NCBI GenBank assembly: GCA_018806985.1 | Contig: JADANN010000310.1 | Location: 78,661 to 142,660 of the forward strand | Reading direction: 5' to 3' | Source: Angiostrongylus vasorum | Lineage: Eukaryota > Nematoda > Chromadorea > Rhabditida > Metastrongylidae | Length of the DNA: 64,000 nucleotides | Part shown: piece after piece, positions 1 through 15,700 of the stretch | Layout of the letters: every line of letters starts with the position of its first letter | Numbering within the stretch: position 1 is the first letter of the stretch | Notes under the pieces: model-generated | The model's database searches: none | The model's input: only the letters and a program-made list of their open reading frames with translations | What the model was told of the DNA's origin: nothing | Made by a program: the position numbers and the translations under genes

Positions 1-744
1 CTGAGATCTTACGGAAAACATGAATTTCCACGAAACATTGGAAACATGGGACTCAAATTTCGAGTTTGAATTTTACTTAACCCATTTTTTACTTCAGGAG
101 CCTAAATTGAACACAAATGGTCGTAAATACGGAATCCAGCATTAAAATTAGAGCAAAATTTAAACCTTGGGAAGAGAATGTGTTATTATAACACAATAAT
201 ATACAATCTCACTCAAAAACAAGGTGCCACTATTTGCAAGACCAAAACAACAGTAGTTTTTCCAAAAATATAATCAAGGCTCATATGGGTACATTTCTAT
301 GCACGTAAATCGTAACTACCAGTTCAGCCGAAAACCCGCACCCGACAATCTGTCTGTACGAACTTGGCAACGAACATTGGACCACGTCGAATGAGACGAC
401 TGGGATTCAAATTATATGAACGAACCAAAGCTAGCTGTGAAACAATCATCATCGCCTAGGATTTACTATGTAGTAATCACGAATGCACAAACACCTTATA
501 CCAAGGCATTTCATGTAGTCTTAGAGAAGTATTGAACAGAAAATAATAGCCTACAATATGGTCATCATTGGTGGCTCCTAGGGTAAGACTTACCAAAGCT
601 GACGAACTTAAAATTGGAAGCATTGCTGAAAAAACGGGTAACAGACTGATTGGGTCCTTTAGAATAAAATACACCAACACTGAATGTCAGAAGGTTTAAA
701 AACTTTGACAGGAAAAACCCCAGCGAGAATTATAAAACACTTAC

Positions 745-3700
745 CTCCATTGATCCAAAAAAGTAACGATGTAATTTTGAAAACAGCTTTCTCATGTTTG
801 CTTTAACAGTCAAATTCGGCACCCAGAATAAATGTCGACGATGACGAACTTCGATTATGTCTGGACGGTCACCACTGGCGTCTGCACCAGCCTGAACTGT
901 GAAGTGCAGCACGACGAAACACCCACAAAACTTCTTAGATGTGAACCTTGCGAAATATAATGTTAACTTTTCTATGTACTGCCTATTAAAACTTTCACAG
1001 CAGGGTATTATGCGAGATCAACCACAATGATGCTGAGATATTTGCAAAACTCCGGACGGCAGTTGTCTGCGGTGAGGATTGAACACACTATTACTCTTTC
1101 CGGGGACTAACGCGTTCACCAGCACACCATGCTCTTCCTTCGTTTCGCCTCTCTCCGCTAGTTTTCTATCTACCAGCATCATCAGCAGTCATCCGTCAAC
1201 GGGACTGATTTGAGGAGCTCAAATCGGCATTGAACTCAGTTAAGCTGAAGTTGCAGTCGAAATCACAATGTCAACTTTCTTATTTAACGCCTAATAGAAT
1301 TTTTCACGCCAGGGTATTATGCGGAATCAACCACAATGGTGCTGAGATATTTGCAGAATATAATACAAACTTTGAAGAGTACAGAACAAAGGAGTTTTAA
1401 TTTCAAAGAAATATCAAGGAAATATTAAACAGATTTTTTACCGGAGAACAGAAGCCAGACGTCCCATAGGAAAAATCATTAAGAAATAATACCAGTGCGC
1501 ACGAAAACAAAATATGCTCCCCTATTTTCCCATACATTCATACTTTAAAAGATGGCTAGCAGCTTCTTTTGTATTAAAAACATGATCACCATGTTGCAGT
1601 ACTCGACGTCGATGAGAGGAATCGGAATTTTGTTGGCGACTTCCTTTTGAAGAGCGATAAATAAATTACGCAGAGGCAAAGGTTTATACGAAGTCAACGA
1701 ACACTTTGTGGAGACGAATAAATGTGCCAGCTTCACGAATACGTCACCTGTCACCAATGCGTCAAACGCAGCATTGTGGTAGTTCCGTTGTTCTAGAAAG
1801 CATTCAACAAAACGCTAAAGATGTGCACAGTGAATATTTCATGAGTATTTTGGTGAATCTTTCCTTTAAAACTAAGGGCTAGATTGCTTATGAATGGTCG
1901 CTCTATTAGAATACAATTCGTTAACAAAAACATCGCAGTGAAAAAAAGCTATCCTAAGCAATAATTAGTGAATTTGCTTTTGTCAAATTTATTTTTATTT
2001 ATTTAACTTGTTTTGACTTAATGAAGACACCAGTTAAGAAATGCTTCACTGGTTTACGTGAAAATCACTCTTTGGAACTGCGCAACATTCAATGGGCAAT
2101 ACGCATCGATTCCAATGGAAAAGATGCGAAAATAAGGATCGCTTTAAAATTAACACTCCCGCGACGACACCTAATCTCGAGTTTGCTACGGACAGTACGA
2201 CGCCTAGTTTTCAGCCTTTACGGAAAACGGTGAATGATTTTCACGATTAGTACTCGAATTGAATTGGTTCAATACCCATGCCCTCTCCCACTCATTTGAA
2301 GTAAAGGAAGATAGGTATTTTTGGTTCCAACGGTTCTCCACGAAGTCCGACATAGTATTTCGTCGGTGAAGAATCGAATAGCATCAGGACCGAACACGTA
2401 TGATAGGAACACCAGAAGAACCTTTCGTCTGTCCTCATAAACACATTGGCTCGGCTTTTCACACGTTACCTATCTGAATGCAAGGTCAGTGGAAAACCAG
2501 CAAGAGCGCGTTTTTGTTCAAGAAGGGTGACCTCCAAGACATCGGCAACTATCGCCTAAACTGATTACTGTCTGTCGTTTACGAACTTTTCACTTCAATC
2601 ATTTTAAACAGGATTGACAGAACACTGGGCGAAGGTCAGCTATGTGAGCAAGTAGGGTAAGGGATCAGTACGCTGGACCACATCCACACAATAACACGAC
2701 TCACTGAAGTATCTCGAGAGTACAAATGACCACTGTGTCTCACTTTCATCGATTTAAAGAAGGCTTTTGACTCAGTTGGAATAGAAGTAATCATGGAAGC
2801 CAGAGTCTCTACTCAGCATATAAAGGTTCTTGGAGAGCTGCATAAAAAATTTCACTACCAAGATATCACTATTCTACAGAGATATTAACATCGACGTTGA
2901 AGGAGAGGTTAGGGAACGCGATACCAATCTCGCCAAAATTACTCACCGCCACTCTCGAGTCATGCGAGCACTGGAATGGGACTATATGGGAGTGAAAATA
3001 GATAGTTGGTAATCGCACCATCTCTGTTTGCTGGTGAGATCATTCTTGTAACACCGAACACTAGCCAAGTGGAGCGAGTACTTGCCGACTTTGACTAAGC
3101 CTGTGGAAAGACTGGTCTTCGACTAAATCTGACAAAAACGATGTTTATGAGGAACGGATAGGTTACATACATCTCATTCACGCTCGACGGAAGGAACACC
3201 TCCGAATGCTCAGTTACGTCTATCTAGGTCGAGAAATCAAAATGATGAACGCTCCAGCTCGAGGGTTGAGCAGGAGAAAGCAGGCGGTTTGGGGAACTTT
3301 CAAAAGCATCAAGGATGTAGTAAAGAGACGAAACAACACCCAACTCTGTGGCCAGCCTTTCGATTCCCAATTCTTGCTGCCAGAGGTATGCGTCAGAAAC
3401 CTGGTCAATACATGAGCAAGATGAAGGATATCTCAATGTTATTGAATGAAAGAAAGGATCCGAAGCTCCGACCTACATCAACGATCAAAAAACCAAAGAT
3501 GCCGTTCTGTACGCCAAACAGTCGAAGATAAGGTGGGCCGGACACGTAATGCGTATGATTGACAACCGATGGACATTAGCCGTTAGTGACTGGATTCCAC
3601 GGGATGTTAAACGCACTGCATGAAGACCACCGACCCGATGGTCAGAGTTCATCACTATAACTATGGGAGAAAGATATGTAGCTCAACGAATCCTTCAAGC

Positions 3701-6700
3701 GAGAAGAATCCACTGACTGTCGTCTACGCGACAAATAGGAGGATTTAGTGGCTGTTAGTCACCCTAAACAGGATTGACAGAACACCGGACGAAGGGCAGC
3801 CATGTGAGCAAGCAGGGTTTCGAAAAAGATTCAGTACGATGGACCACATTCACAAGACATAACAAGACTGAAGTATCGCAAGAGTCACCTTTATCGATTT
3901 AGAAGAAACTTTTGACTCAGTTGAGATAGAAGTAGTCAAGGAGACATTGGACCGCCAGGGCATCTTCACTCAGTATATAAAGATTCTTACTTTACAAGCA
4001 TAATATCACCATTCTATAACGACATTAAAATCGAAGAGAAAAAGAGGGCTTACGCAAGGCGATACCATCTCGCCAAAATTATTTGGCACCATCTTCGAGA
4101 ACGTCATGCGAATACTAGAATAGGAAAACATGAGCTGAAAATCGATGGTCGGCAATTACACCATCTTCGCTTTGCTGGTGACATCTTTCTATAATACCAA
4201 ATATTAGCCAAGAGTAACGAATGCTTGCTGTTGATAACTGCTATACAAAGATTGATCTACGACTTATCTCACAAGAAGAACGATTGTTCATGAGAAACGG
4301 ATTGTCTACGTATAATCCACTCACGCTCAACGGAATGAATGTCTCCGAATGCTCCAGCTACGTCAGTCTAGGTCGGCAAATCAACATCATTAACGGCTTA
4401 GCTCCAGAATTGAGCAGGAGGAAACGAGTGGCTTGGAGAGCTTTCAAGAGCATCGCGGTGAGGGAGAACAAGGAACACCCGAATCCGTGCCCAACTTTTC
4501 GATTCCACATTGTTCCTGCTTTAACGTATGAGTCAGAAAGCTGGTCGCTGCGTAGGCAAAAGATCACTCAGCGTTATTTAACGCGCCGTCGAAAGACGAT
4601 CTTAGGAGTATCCAGTACCAAGTGAGAGAAGTGATCTGAAGCTTCGATCTACGTCGAATATCAAAAAATCAAAGACGACGTTCTTTACGCCAAACTGTCG
4701 AAGATAAATCGGGCCCGAACACGTAATGCGTATGAACGACAACCGATGGGCAATAGCCGTTAGTGACTAGATTCCTCAGGATGTGAAACGTACTGCAGGA
4801 AGACCACCAACCACATTTCCTCACGAAAAATTGGAAGAAAAATATGATGCTCAAGGAGTCCTTAGCGCGAGCAGATTCCATTAGGCTAGTTTTGTAGGCG
4901 GCAGGGCAAAATGAAAAATTTACTGGCGCCCGCTCGAATGAGTCGACTACCAACGGCACGACAGGTGATACAGGTGATGAACCTGTTGGCTTTTTGAAAA
5001 TAAACATCACTTTTTCGACAACTGGAGAACTCCGTGGATTGTAAACATAGAGGCACTGTAAACCTGACTTTGCTCTGTCGTTCTATGAGTATAAGTGATT
5101 TTTTATAGCGCTATTCACTAATTGTTACTATGGCCCGCCATGCAAACTATGCCGTCAGCATTTAAAAGTGTTGTGCAGCTTATGGGTTTCTATTTTAGTA
5201 TTTTTTATACCGTCACACTCTATACGCTAACTATCACACCCTTTAGGAATTGTAATTGAAACAGTTTTGTATATGTATATTACATGTACAGCATTGTAAC
5301 GTGTAATTTTTTTTATATTCCTAAGTGCACAACAGAGCTCTTCCGGACGAACGCCCAATACAAGATCTGTGTTCTACAAACAATCGGTTGATAGCGAAAA
5401 GTACAAGGAAATAGTTCCATGTGTTAAATTAAAAAACCGGAAAGAAAATGAAACTTATAGGTGTCATACCGGCCACTCCCGCAAAACCACTGTGAAACTC
5501 ACACGTGCCATTCGTCGCTAGAGTGTTAATTAATGCTCGAGTGAATTTATTGCACTTAATCTCATTATCGGGTAATGGTACAGAAATTCCTATAAGGATC
5601 GAAATTAAAATGAACGTACTAGTTGAGTACGAAGTTTTAAGCCTCAATCAATACATTTGTCCAAAATGTTGAAATTAAACAGTGCTTTTTAGAAGCGTTT
5701 CGCCATATAACTTTGAATGCGATCATTTCTGCGGAATGGTGCGAGAGTAAATCAGCATATCCAAACTCATAGCAAACTCAACTTAAATAAAAACATAAAC
5801 CTTTGCAAATTATGCACATAACCGGGATGCGCATGCGAAACCAAAATGCACTTCGGTCATGTTATTTTCAGGAAAGGTATCGTATTCAGTAATCACTGGT
5901 GGACGAGACTCATGAATCGTTTGCTCGATAAAGGAAGCGACGTTCATACCGATGATTCGCACACGAGTAATTTGTTCACTAGACACCCTGTCAAGCGTAT
6001 GTAGATGCATGAGCTCAATCAAGTTCGTGGGAGGTGTCAACAATCAAGGTAAAGGTGACGTTCTGTTAGATATTACAAGCGGAAACTTAGATGACATGAC
6101 GGCAAATCTGCTGGAATACATACCAAGCAGATTTGGGGGATAAAGTAAGCAATAGAAAAAACATTTTTGTCAATATTGTTCCAATGACCAGAGAAAGGGT
6201 TGGATGGAAACGGCATAAATTGAAAAAAAGTACTGTTTGTAGTTGCGGATGGAACTGAATGTAATTCAGGGGTTCATACTCTCTTGAAGAGCAATAGCAT
6301 GTTGTCCCAAAATGAGCTCGTCCATAAGTTATTTTTTGTAAATTCATAGGTGCAGCGAACAGCCTTCATGGGCCACGCCTGATACATCAATTCTCAACTT
6401 GATAACTCCACTCCCAAGTTCAACAGCAACCAAGAAATAAAACTAAGCAGTTCCCAAGATCGACTTTCTATTAACCTCAACATTGGATTATAAATGCGTT
6501 GTTTTCTTTCTCAGCAATTGCGAGCTTGTTAAGCAGCGTACGTTTACTTCCATACAATAACACACACAACACAATCGTAGCTGACGTTTCGGCAGAACCG
6601 CCTTCTTCAGAGTCTGGAAGGGCATAGTGATATGCAATTTACGACGTCAAACGCTTCAATAACACATACAGAAAGATGAGAATCTAAATGGTATTCACAT

Positions 6701-9700
6701 GGTCAACAGCTTCTCGAAAAACCCACCATTTTTTTTACATGCCTTCTAGCAACGAAGATTGGCCGCTTAGAGTACAGAAAAAAGAGGACAACAAAAAAAC
6801 GATGCGAGGACAATTCTTCCCTGCTATTCATTCTAGGGTTTTTGGCATTTATCCACAAAGCCTCAAGAAGCTTGCGCTGGTGTTTTGGCATCCTGTGAAA
6901 GGATAGTGAATTTTATATCAAAATCGTCTCCGCTATGCTTTTGTATCCTATGCGTTCCTAGTGGCGTACCTTGTCTTTCTTTTCGTTTGCCATTTAGGTG
7001 TTCTTTTATAGGGATACATAGAAGTCTGCCCGTTTCGCCGAAAATATTCGTCTCCGCAAGTATTACAAGAGATCAGGTATATCGTACCTGAACTCATATA
7101 ATCACCGTCCCTGCGTAAGGGCAAATTACGCAATTTGTTGTTTCGCATAGACGGTCACATAGGCGGTTACGAGCTAATTGACGACGAAGGGAATCGGGTG
7201 GTATTTCAACTATCGCTACCTGTTCCTCTAGACCTGCCCTTCTTAAGCATCGTTTTATAGCTACACTTCATCGCTAATAAAGGGCAGCACAAATGGGATT
7301 TTCTTTTGGCCAAGTGTTCGGTCTTGGGGCGTCGCTCTCCTTTTATACATATCTCGTCGGGTTACCATTTCGTAGCCATTGCAGATGGCTACTTGCCGAG
7401 CCATAATTCCTTCTTCGTACACACGGAGGTGGCTGTTCGAAACATGTTTCTCACAATCGTCCTATTTGAGTGTGAAGGATGGGAAGAAAGGAAATGAACG
7501 AGGATGTTTTTGCTACTTGGTTTTTGGTATCACTTTGTCATGTAACCGCTACTTGATAAGTTCACTTGAACGTTAAACCAGTTCTCTTCGGTTTCTCCCT
7601 GGGTAAACTTGATGTGCTCAGACTGCTCATTCAATAACTCAAAGCATCTGTTCATCTCCTGTTGAGTACAGAAAATGACAAAACAGTCATCTATGTATCT
7701 GCAGTAGAGTAGTGGCCGGAGATCGAGAGCAGGGGGGCTTCTATCTTAGACATAAACACGATGGCAAGGCTTGGTGCCAGTCGCTGTCCCATTGCCAACC
7801 CCCCTTATTTGCGCGAACTATTTCCCAGACCATCTGAAAATCGAGCAGTTTAGGGACAAGCAATGCGTATTTATTCTTCCTTCATGTTCAACAAGAAGTT
7901 CGAAGAATGCCTGCATTGCGGGGGTCATTCGATATGTTGGTCTACAGCACGGTAACGTCGAAGGACTCCATCACGTACGCCTTATTAGGAGACGCGTTAC
8001 GTAGACGTTCTAGGAACACCTGGGTGTTCGTGAGGTGAGCTGGGATGTAGTAAAGCACCTGAGTGAGTATTAAGCTTTGAAACCATGGTTATTCTATCCG
8101 TTGGCCCGTCTACGCAGCTGATGATGGGTCTAACGTTGAAGGATGCTGGGTTAGTTGACGCAAGATCATCAGCTGATACTAACTAAATGAAAGCAAGACA
8201 ATGCATTCCACTAGGGACGCATAGGATACAAAAGCATACCGGAGACGATTTTGATATAAAAGTCACTATTCTCGCACAGGATGCCAAAACACCAGCGCGG
8301 AAGCTTCTTGAGACTTTTTGGATAAATGCCAAAAACCGTAAAATGAACAACAGGAAGGAATGCCCCGAGATCACACGTGATCTCGCCCTACAGCTTCGTA
8401 TCCATCGTTAAAGTGGGGAGGTACAGTCGTCAACCATATGCGACGCTGATCAGCGGCTCCTCCTCAGTGGAAGGCACGTAGAAAAGCGGTGGGTTTTTTC
8501 GTGAAGCTGTTGATCGTGTGACTATCATTTAGATTCCCATCATTCTGTATGTGTTATTTAAGCGTATGACCTAGTAAGTTGCGTATTAGTGTACCCTTCC
8601 AGGCTCTGAAGAAGGCGATTCTGCCGAAACGTCATCTACGATTGTGTTGTGTACATGTGTTATGGTATGGAAGTAAACGTACGCTGCTTAACAACCTCGC
8701 GATTGCTGAGAAAGAAAACGACGCATTTAAAACTAAGCATTTTACATAACATAATACAGCACAACACGGCTGAGAAAAAGGTGAAACCAGACTCGCATGG
8801 GTAGTGGTGAACCCGTTATCCCTCGGAAAGGGTAATAATGTGTTCGGTCCCCCTGCGGACACCGACGGTCTGGAGTTTTGCAAACACCTCAGCACCATTG
8901 TGGTTATATTTCACTTAATATCCTGCCATTAAAGAAGAATAGGCAGTAGACAGAAAGTGACGACTAAGCATTTTCTTTTAAAAAAAGTGGTCTATATGAA
9001 ATGAGACAACTATGTAAATTCCAATGTTAACTTTTTATTTACTGTCTTATAGTATTTTTCACAAAAGGGTATGTTGTGAAATACCACTATGATGCTGAGA
9101 TATTTACAAAACTTGGAATCGACTCCAGATCGAGACGTGATTACCCCTTTCCTAGAGCTTACTTGTTATGCATGGCACCACTAAGCCATTGCTTTGCCTT
9201 TTTCTCAGCCAGTTTTCTACCTAACGGTGTCATCAGCAATCACCTTTCGACAAGAATGACCTGGGAAGCACAAATCGCCATTGAACAGAGCCTGTGGTGT
9301 GGCTCTAGTCGAAAAATATGCTTGTCGAACACAGATTTTATATTGTAGCTATTCCATGGAAAGGTGTTCTTAATGCGTTATCTCTGCAAAAAGCCGTTTT
9401 GGACGGTGCAGAAGAAGCGCAAAGGAAAACATGAAAAAAGACACAAAAGTACATTTTAACTATCATACAGAACCTAGGAGGAAGCTGATAACACCGTAGT
9501 TAAATAATGGACGGATTTTTTTTCACCGCGTAGAAGAGCTATAGAAGAACATGAGGACATACACAGAAGAAATTAGCGGATAAGTAGAAGTCAGAAAGAC
9601 GCGAAGAAAAAAGTCAGGAAAGGGTTACCTAAACAATTGCATATGGTCAATTGTACATCTTTAAAACGAGGAAAGACAGGAAACAACTCAGCAAATTTCC

Positions 9701-12700
9701 ACGACCTCCTGGTGATACTATTGAAAACAGCAAATTGTGAGTACTTAGATTGTACAGATTTTCTAATAGAATTTTTGAAATAGTTCTTTGGAGAATTATC
9801 TACTTTTAGTTACAGCAATTTCTTTTGATATGGAACCGTGGCACTCACCTTTAAATGCCGTTTCAGACTGCTCTTCCTCATTGATGATCAAAGCAGTATG
9901 AAGTAGTAACGATGTCGAAGATGGTTGGCCAAAATCACTGCCTTTCAGGCGAGAAGTGGAATAAGAAAGCAACAGATATATTGGAAACCAAAACTTGTTT
10001 CGTCATTCTTGATTTACATTGCTAATGGAAATGAAATACACCAAGATTTCAACAAAGTACTACAAGAAAAAGGTTCGATCGATGGGATCGATCTCCGAGG
10101 CCCTGTAACACCAAGCCTTTCATTCCCACGGGGTCGGCAAATTGGTACCAGACTTACCTGGGAAGATAGCATCACTAGCTCGATAGATCGATTGGCCACC
10201 GCGAGTCATTGTAAACGCCAGATATGCATATTCATTCCCTCCAACGATTAGTGAACTCAAATGCATGGCACATCCCTCAAGGATTGATCAACCCCGAGAG
10301 TTTTATCCCTTATTCTTTAAGAAAAAGGTTGCGCAATAAGCCACCAATACAGCAAAGCATTTTAGAATGTAGTGGAACAGTAAACTGTGGGTTGCTAGAG
10401 AGAACAATATTCCTGAAATTGATACAAAGTGAGAAAGTACACGAGTTTTGTAGACGAAAATGACTCGCCAACGACTAGACTAGATGAGTAGCAACAAAAT
10501 TTCAGTGAATATTGGAGCTTCCTGCAAACGATGATTGAACGTATGAATTACTGCAAACGAAGAAATAAAGGATAAAGCTCTCGGCGTTGATCAATCCGAG
10601 GGGGAATGCGCCACACATCCAATTTCAATAGCCATCACTGGAGGTGATTAAATGCATATCTGGCCTTTACAACGACGCGGTGGCTCACCGATGTAACGAA
10701 CCAGTGCTGCTATCCTCCCAGACAAGTCTAGTGCCAATTTGCCGACCCCAGAGGGTTGGACTGCTTGGCGAGCCTTGGGCACGGGGATCGATCCCACGTG
10801 TATTGCAGGGCGGCGCCTCCGACCACTGCGCTACACATGCCACAAATACATGTGGAACCCGATGACTTCAAAGCCTGTTTCTATAAGCTCCTATAATAAG
10901 CGATGACAGCATAAATGTGAACAGCTAATATAGAATTAATTAGTAGTCTAAAATACCCACAATGTAAGGAGATTTCCTAACACTGGCAATGAAATGTCGG
11001 TGATTCCACAAGGAAACAAGACCTAATAATCAGATTACAGTTTATAAAGATTGTTTACGAAGAATAAATAAAGAGTGGTGTAGCACTTTGCAAAAGTTAT
11101 TCTTGACTCTTACATTTTTTAGCGCTCCAGCGAGAACTTTAGTATCCAAAATAATAGGAAACATGGCATGAAAGTTCTTCTTCCATTCAGTGTACGTTGC
11201 TGAATTCTACTCATTAACGTAATTAGCGATCCATAAAGGAACAAATATCCCTAAAAACATTTACGACAATGTGACTCATATAGTTCGTTTGTTTTCGATT
11301 GTTTCGATCCTTCTGTAGCCGAATAGTTTATTATTCTCAATGATTTCTCATTCGTTCCGTGGATAAAATAGGATTGAGACTTTTGTTAATGCCAAAAGTA
11401 CCAAAATATAGCTATTTTGGTGGCATTTCGAACAAGATGTGTGAAATACGACTCATTCAGGATGCGATGTGAAACGAGTGTTCCTCCTACGAATACAGTT
11501 ACCACCGCTTAGGAGTTCATCATTTTCGTACCAAACACTAGTCAAGAACAAACCAATACTATAAAAAGCCACTTTCCTGGAAAAGATCCTGTCGTAAGGC
11601 AGCGGAAATTTCACCCACATACGCGCCGGCGATAGCTCTTGTGGTGACAGCCAGGAGAAACCCTGATTCGCCTATCTCGGAATTCCAGTGAAGAATTCGC
11701 TCCACAAGAAAAAAGAACAGCTACAATGCTCCGTGTTCCTTCCTACTACTCTGTGAGACTGTAAGAAGTGAGACTATCGGTGAGAGGAGATGAAATATCG
11801 AGTTACGACGAATGTCATTTCCTGTGGAGCTTAAAGGCGGATTGCTACTAATACCTACCTATTTTAGAATCTGTGGACTACGTCAGGCTCAGCAATAAAA
11901 ATAAAAGAAGCCTATGACATGCTGGTGAATTGGTTTGCCTTACGTTATCCATCACGTTAACTTGCACCAGATTCCAACATTCCGTTCAATCAACGTCTCT
12001 TTCTGAACTTCGCCTCAAAATAAGATCATGCTATCAATTACTACTGATCTCTTTGTCTGGAGGAGGAGAAATTAGAAGAGCAAAGCTCTTGGCGTTGACC
12101 AATCCCTGAGGGATGCGCCATGCATTAGACTTCATTAAACATCGTTGAAGGTGATTGAATGCATATTTAGCCCTTATAATTACTTGCGGTGGCCTAGCGA
12201 TGCATCGTGCCAGTACTACTATCCTCCTAGACAAGTCTGGTACTAAACTGCGGACCCTGGAGGGATGGAAGGCTTGGTGAGCCATGGGTGCTGGGATCGA
12301 TCCCACGTGTTTATTGCAGGGCGGCCCCGACCACTGCGTCACACGCGGGGACAAATTAGAAACGTCTTACTATCAGCTGGAATAATTTGTTTGCAATGAA
12401 AATCTTGTGCACATTTCGTGTCAGAGAACTCAATGTAAAACTTTAAATGACGAAAGGTGGATGAAGAACCAAGAATTTTGGAACGGAAGACCAAAAACAG
12501 AGTGGAGCCGCACTATTTTGTCCATAATTTACTTATTTATTTCATTTCTGCGAATGGTCGAAAGCGGAAGATCAGTGATTAGAGATGTGACCCAATAATA
12601 CGTGCACAGTCACTGGTTCCATTTCAGCGCAAAACAACAAAGCCTCCGAGGTAGGCAAATCGATAGCAGACTTGGCATGTAAAAGCTCTCTCAGATCCAC

Positions 12701-15700
12701 AATCGCTGATGCCTTAGTGTGGTGGAGACCTGGAAACGTCTTAGCACAGTTATTTCAGGATTCCAGGGCAAATTCCAGTACTCAACGACATCCATAAAAG
12801 GGATCGAAATCCTCGAGCTACAGTCGAAACACTTTGCTATTGAGAGGCGAGGCGAAGAGGCTTGATGGACCATTCGAAGTATGTTTTTTTAAAAATAATG
12901 ACAGGATTCACAACATTAAGGCAGGCCTAGCACCTTCGATATTCAGATTGGTATAGACTAAAAGCGAATCACAGATGTGCCGCTCATATTGATATGGATG
13001 ATAATAAGGATAGAACCCAATCCAAAGGAATGCAAGCGCCGCCTAGTTAGACCAGTAATAAAGGGAGCAGACATGTGTATATCTCACTCCATCAGATCTA
13101 TTCGCATCTGGAAACGACTTGTATGTCACAGATTGGCACCAGCAGTCGTGACCAATTAGGAATCAGAACCCTTTTAAGAGACGAAACGAAAAGTGGGCCA
13201 GGGTTCTCAACCTTCGTAATGAAAGATCTACCAATTCCAAAGTACATCCTTTCAAAAACGAATCCAAAATAAATTCAAATGTTAAAGTTTCCCTCAAGTA
13301 CGTACCTGGTAAGTCAGCCTCAAAACAATTATAGATATACAGAAGATCCAGTAAACAATTATGGCCAACGATTGGAAGTTTCCGACTACAAATGTGAGAG
13401 AATATCTGAGATACTCCACTGACCTCGTCGAATAACCTAGAAATCAAGTAATCAGAATCTCTTCAAACAGGGGCTGGTATATCATGTTATGCCTTCAGGC
13501 ATGAATTGGTTGCTCTCAGCCGAATCGTTTTAGGGATGCCTCTTTTTGTAAGACAAGTCAAGAGAAGGCTGACTTACAACGACCGACAACAGAGGTGTAG
13601 TCAAAGAATGAACCATTGGAATTTCCCTACCACTAACACATTTGATAATCTTAAAATACAAGACGAACTACATTTGTCTAATGGTGAATATAAGGAAGCA
13701 AAACATAACGTATAATAACAGAAGTAAACAATCATACCTCCTAAGAGATTCCTCCCGTCTATGCAATCTCTCTTCATCGTCTGGATGACCAAACATCAGT
13801 GGACGCCTTCCCACGTATAACTAAATGGAGAAAAAGGAAACTAAGTTGACGAAGCAAACGTTTCTAATATCACTAGTACAACACAATGGCACTAATACAA
13901 TTATCAAATTTATGTCTCACAAAGCAGGGCACGCGTACAGCGCAGTGGTCGGAGGCGCCTTGAAATGCAAACGGGACCGATCCCCGCACCCCATGCTCAC
14001 CAAGCCCTCCATCCCTGCAGAGTCGCCAAATTGGTGCCAGATGCATGAGAGGATAGTAGCACTGGCTCTACACATCGGTAGGCCACGGTGAGTCATTGTA
14101 AGAGCCATATATGCATTTAATCAGCTCCATAAATGCTTAAATGAAGTCGAGTGCATGGCGCATCCCTCAGGAATTGATCAACGCCGACAGCTTTATCCTT
14201 TGTTCTTTATGTCTCACAAAAACTAACTCGTTTGGCTTCATCATGTGTTCGAAGCGGTTATGAATACCTTCGTCTTGTAATATACTGACGCCAGAATGAA
14301 AGAAAACCTATTTGTTGATAGCAAAAATCCGAATCACTTCCGCACACTTCCGAGTGATACAATTCAAGGATATTAGGCTAATCGATGTACAGAACAAAAA
14401 TTAAAAATGCGTAGAAGAAAACTGGACAACTCCTACGTTGATAACGAATGTATCCAGCAAAGCCTTCCAATGGTTTAGAGCCCCATAGTAGCTGCGAGGG
14501 TTTTTTTGGATGTCGACCTGCGATGTATAGCTGAAGGATTCATCCCCCCTCCCCCCCGCAGGATCTCCGAAGCTGAGGAGTCCGGCGTTTCCACCAGGGA
14601 ACCGAGCTAGGACTAAACTAGTACCGGGATCCACCACCGTTCTGGTATCAAACTAGTTGCATGGTGGCAAATCTCCCTCCGATACAGCAAGGGCGGCGAC
14701 TGCCTGTGGTGGTGACTACTTGGAGCAGACTTTGGCCTAGCTGACCTCGGGACTTCAGGGAACCCAGTGACCTCGGGACTTTGAAAAGTACAGTAGCTTA
14801 TTCACTGGTGCCGAGACTAAGGCAAAATCGACTTTGGGGACTGAATACAAGCTTTGCTGCCGCTACAACAGAGTCTTAGGTTTTTATTTACATGTAAAAC
14901 CCATTTGAAAAAAGCGTGGCTATTAAATACTCCGCTCTCGTTTACTTTCTATTCGAAGAAGCTTACCAGAGTTCTTTCCTCGTCAATGTGAAATTCCAAA
15001 CCAGGGAATTCTTCTGATAAAGCAAAGGTCATTACCACTTCCTCTAATGAGTTCAAGGGTCGATCCCACAAGCATTTCTCAAATGCATAACCCTTATCGC
15101 CGTTTCGAAACAATTCGATGATTATGGGACGCTTCTGACAATTGATATCGTTGGAATACTCAAATGGAAGAATATCACTTTCGTTAATCTATAAAACTGA
15201 TTGTGATTTTGGAGAATAACCATTTAGTAGCCTAACGGAGAAACTAAAAAAATACCATTTCGCATACAATTTGTCCTCTGAGTGTTTGCATTCGCTCACT
15301 TAGACCGTGCTCAAATAGACTAAACGACAAGGAGCTATATTTTTCACATTATTGTACTGCTAAAATACAACTACAATGCTGAGAAAAAAGGTGGTCGGAA
15401 AGGGAAAGAAAGGCGAAACGAAGGACCCGCATGGTGTGGTGGTGAACACGTTAGAACCGCGGAAAGTGTAACAACAAGGTTCGATCCCCCCATCGAAAAC
15501 ACCTGTGGTCCGGAGTTTTACAAATATCTCAGCATGGTTGCAGTTGTATTTCACATTATACCCTGCCCATCCCAATAGTTTACCGTCTCATCGTGGATGG
15601 GAGGCGTTCCTGGGTGTCGGGTTGCGATGTGCAGCGGGGTGATTCACCACCCCCAGCAGGGTGCCCCAAGCTGAGAAGTAGTCCGGCGTTTCCATCAGGA

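Noticed and set aside
15415..15510. tRNA gene at the family A head with a perfect B box
   Set aside because: The same head occurs in over a dozen SINE copies followed by the family linker and tail. No cloverleaf with a proper acceptor stem can be formed.
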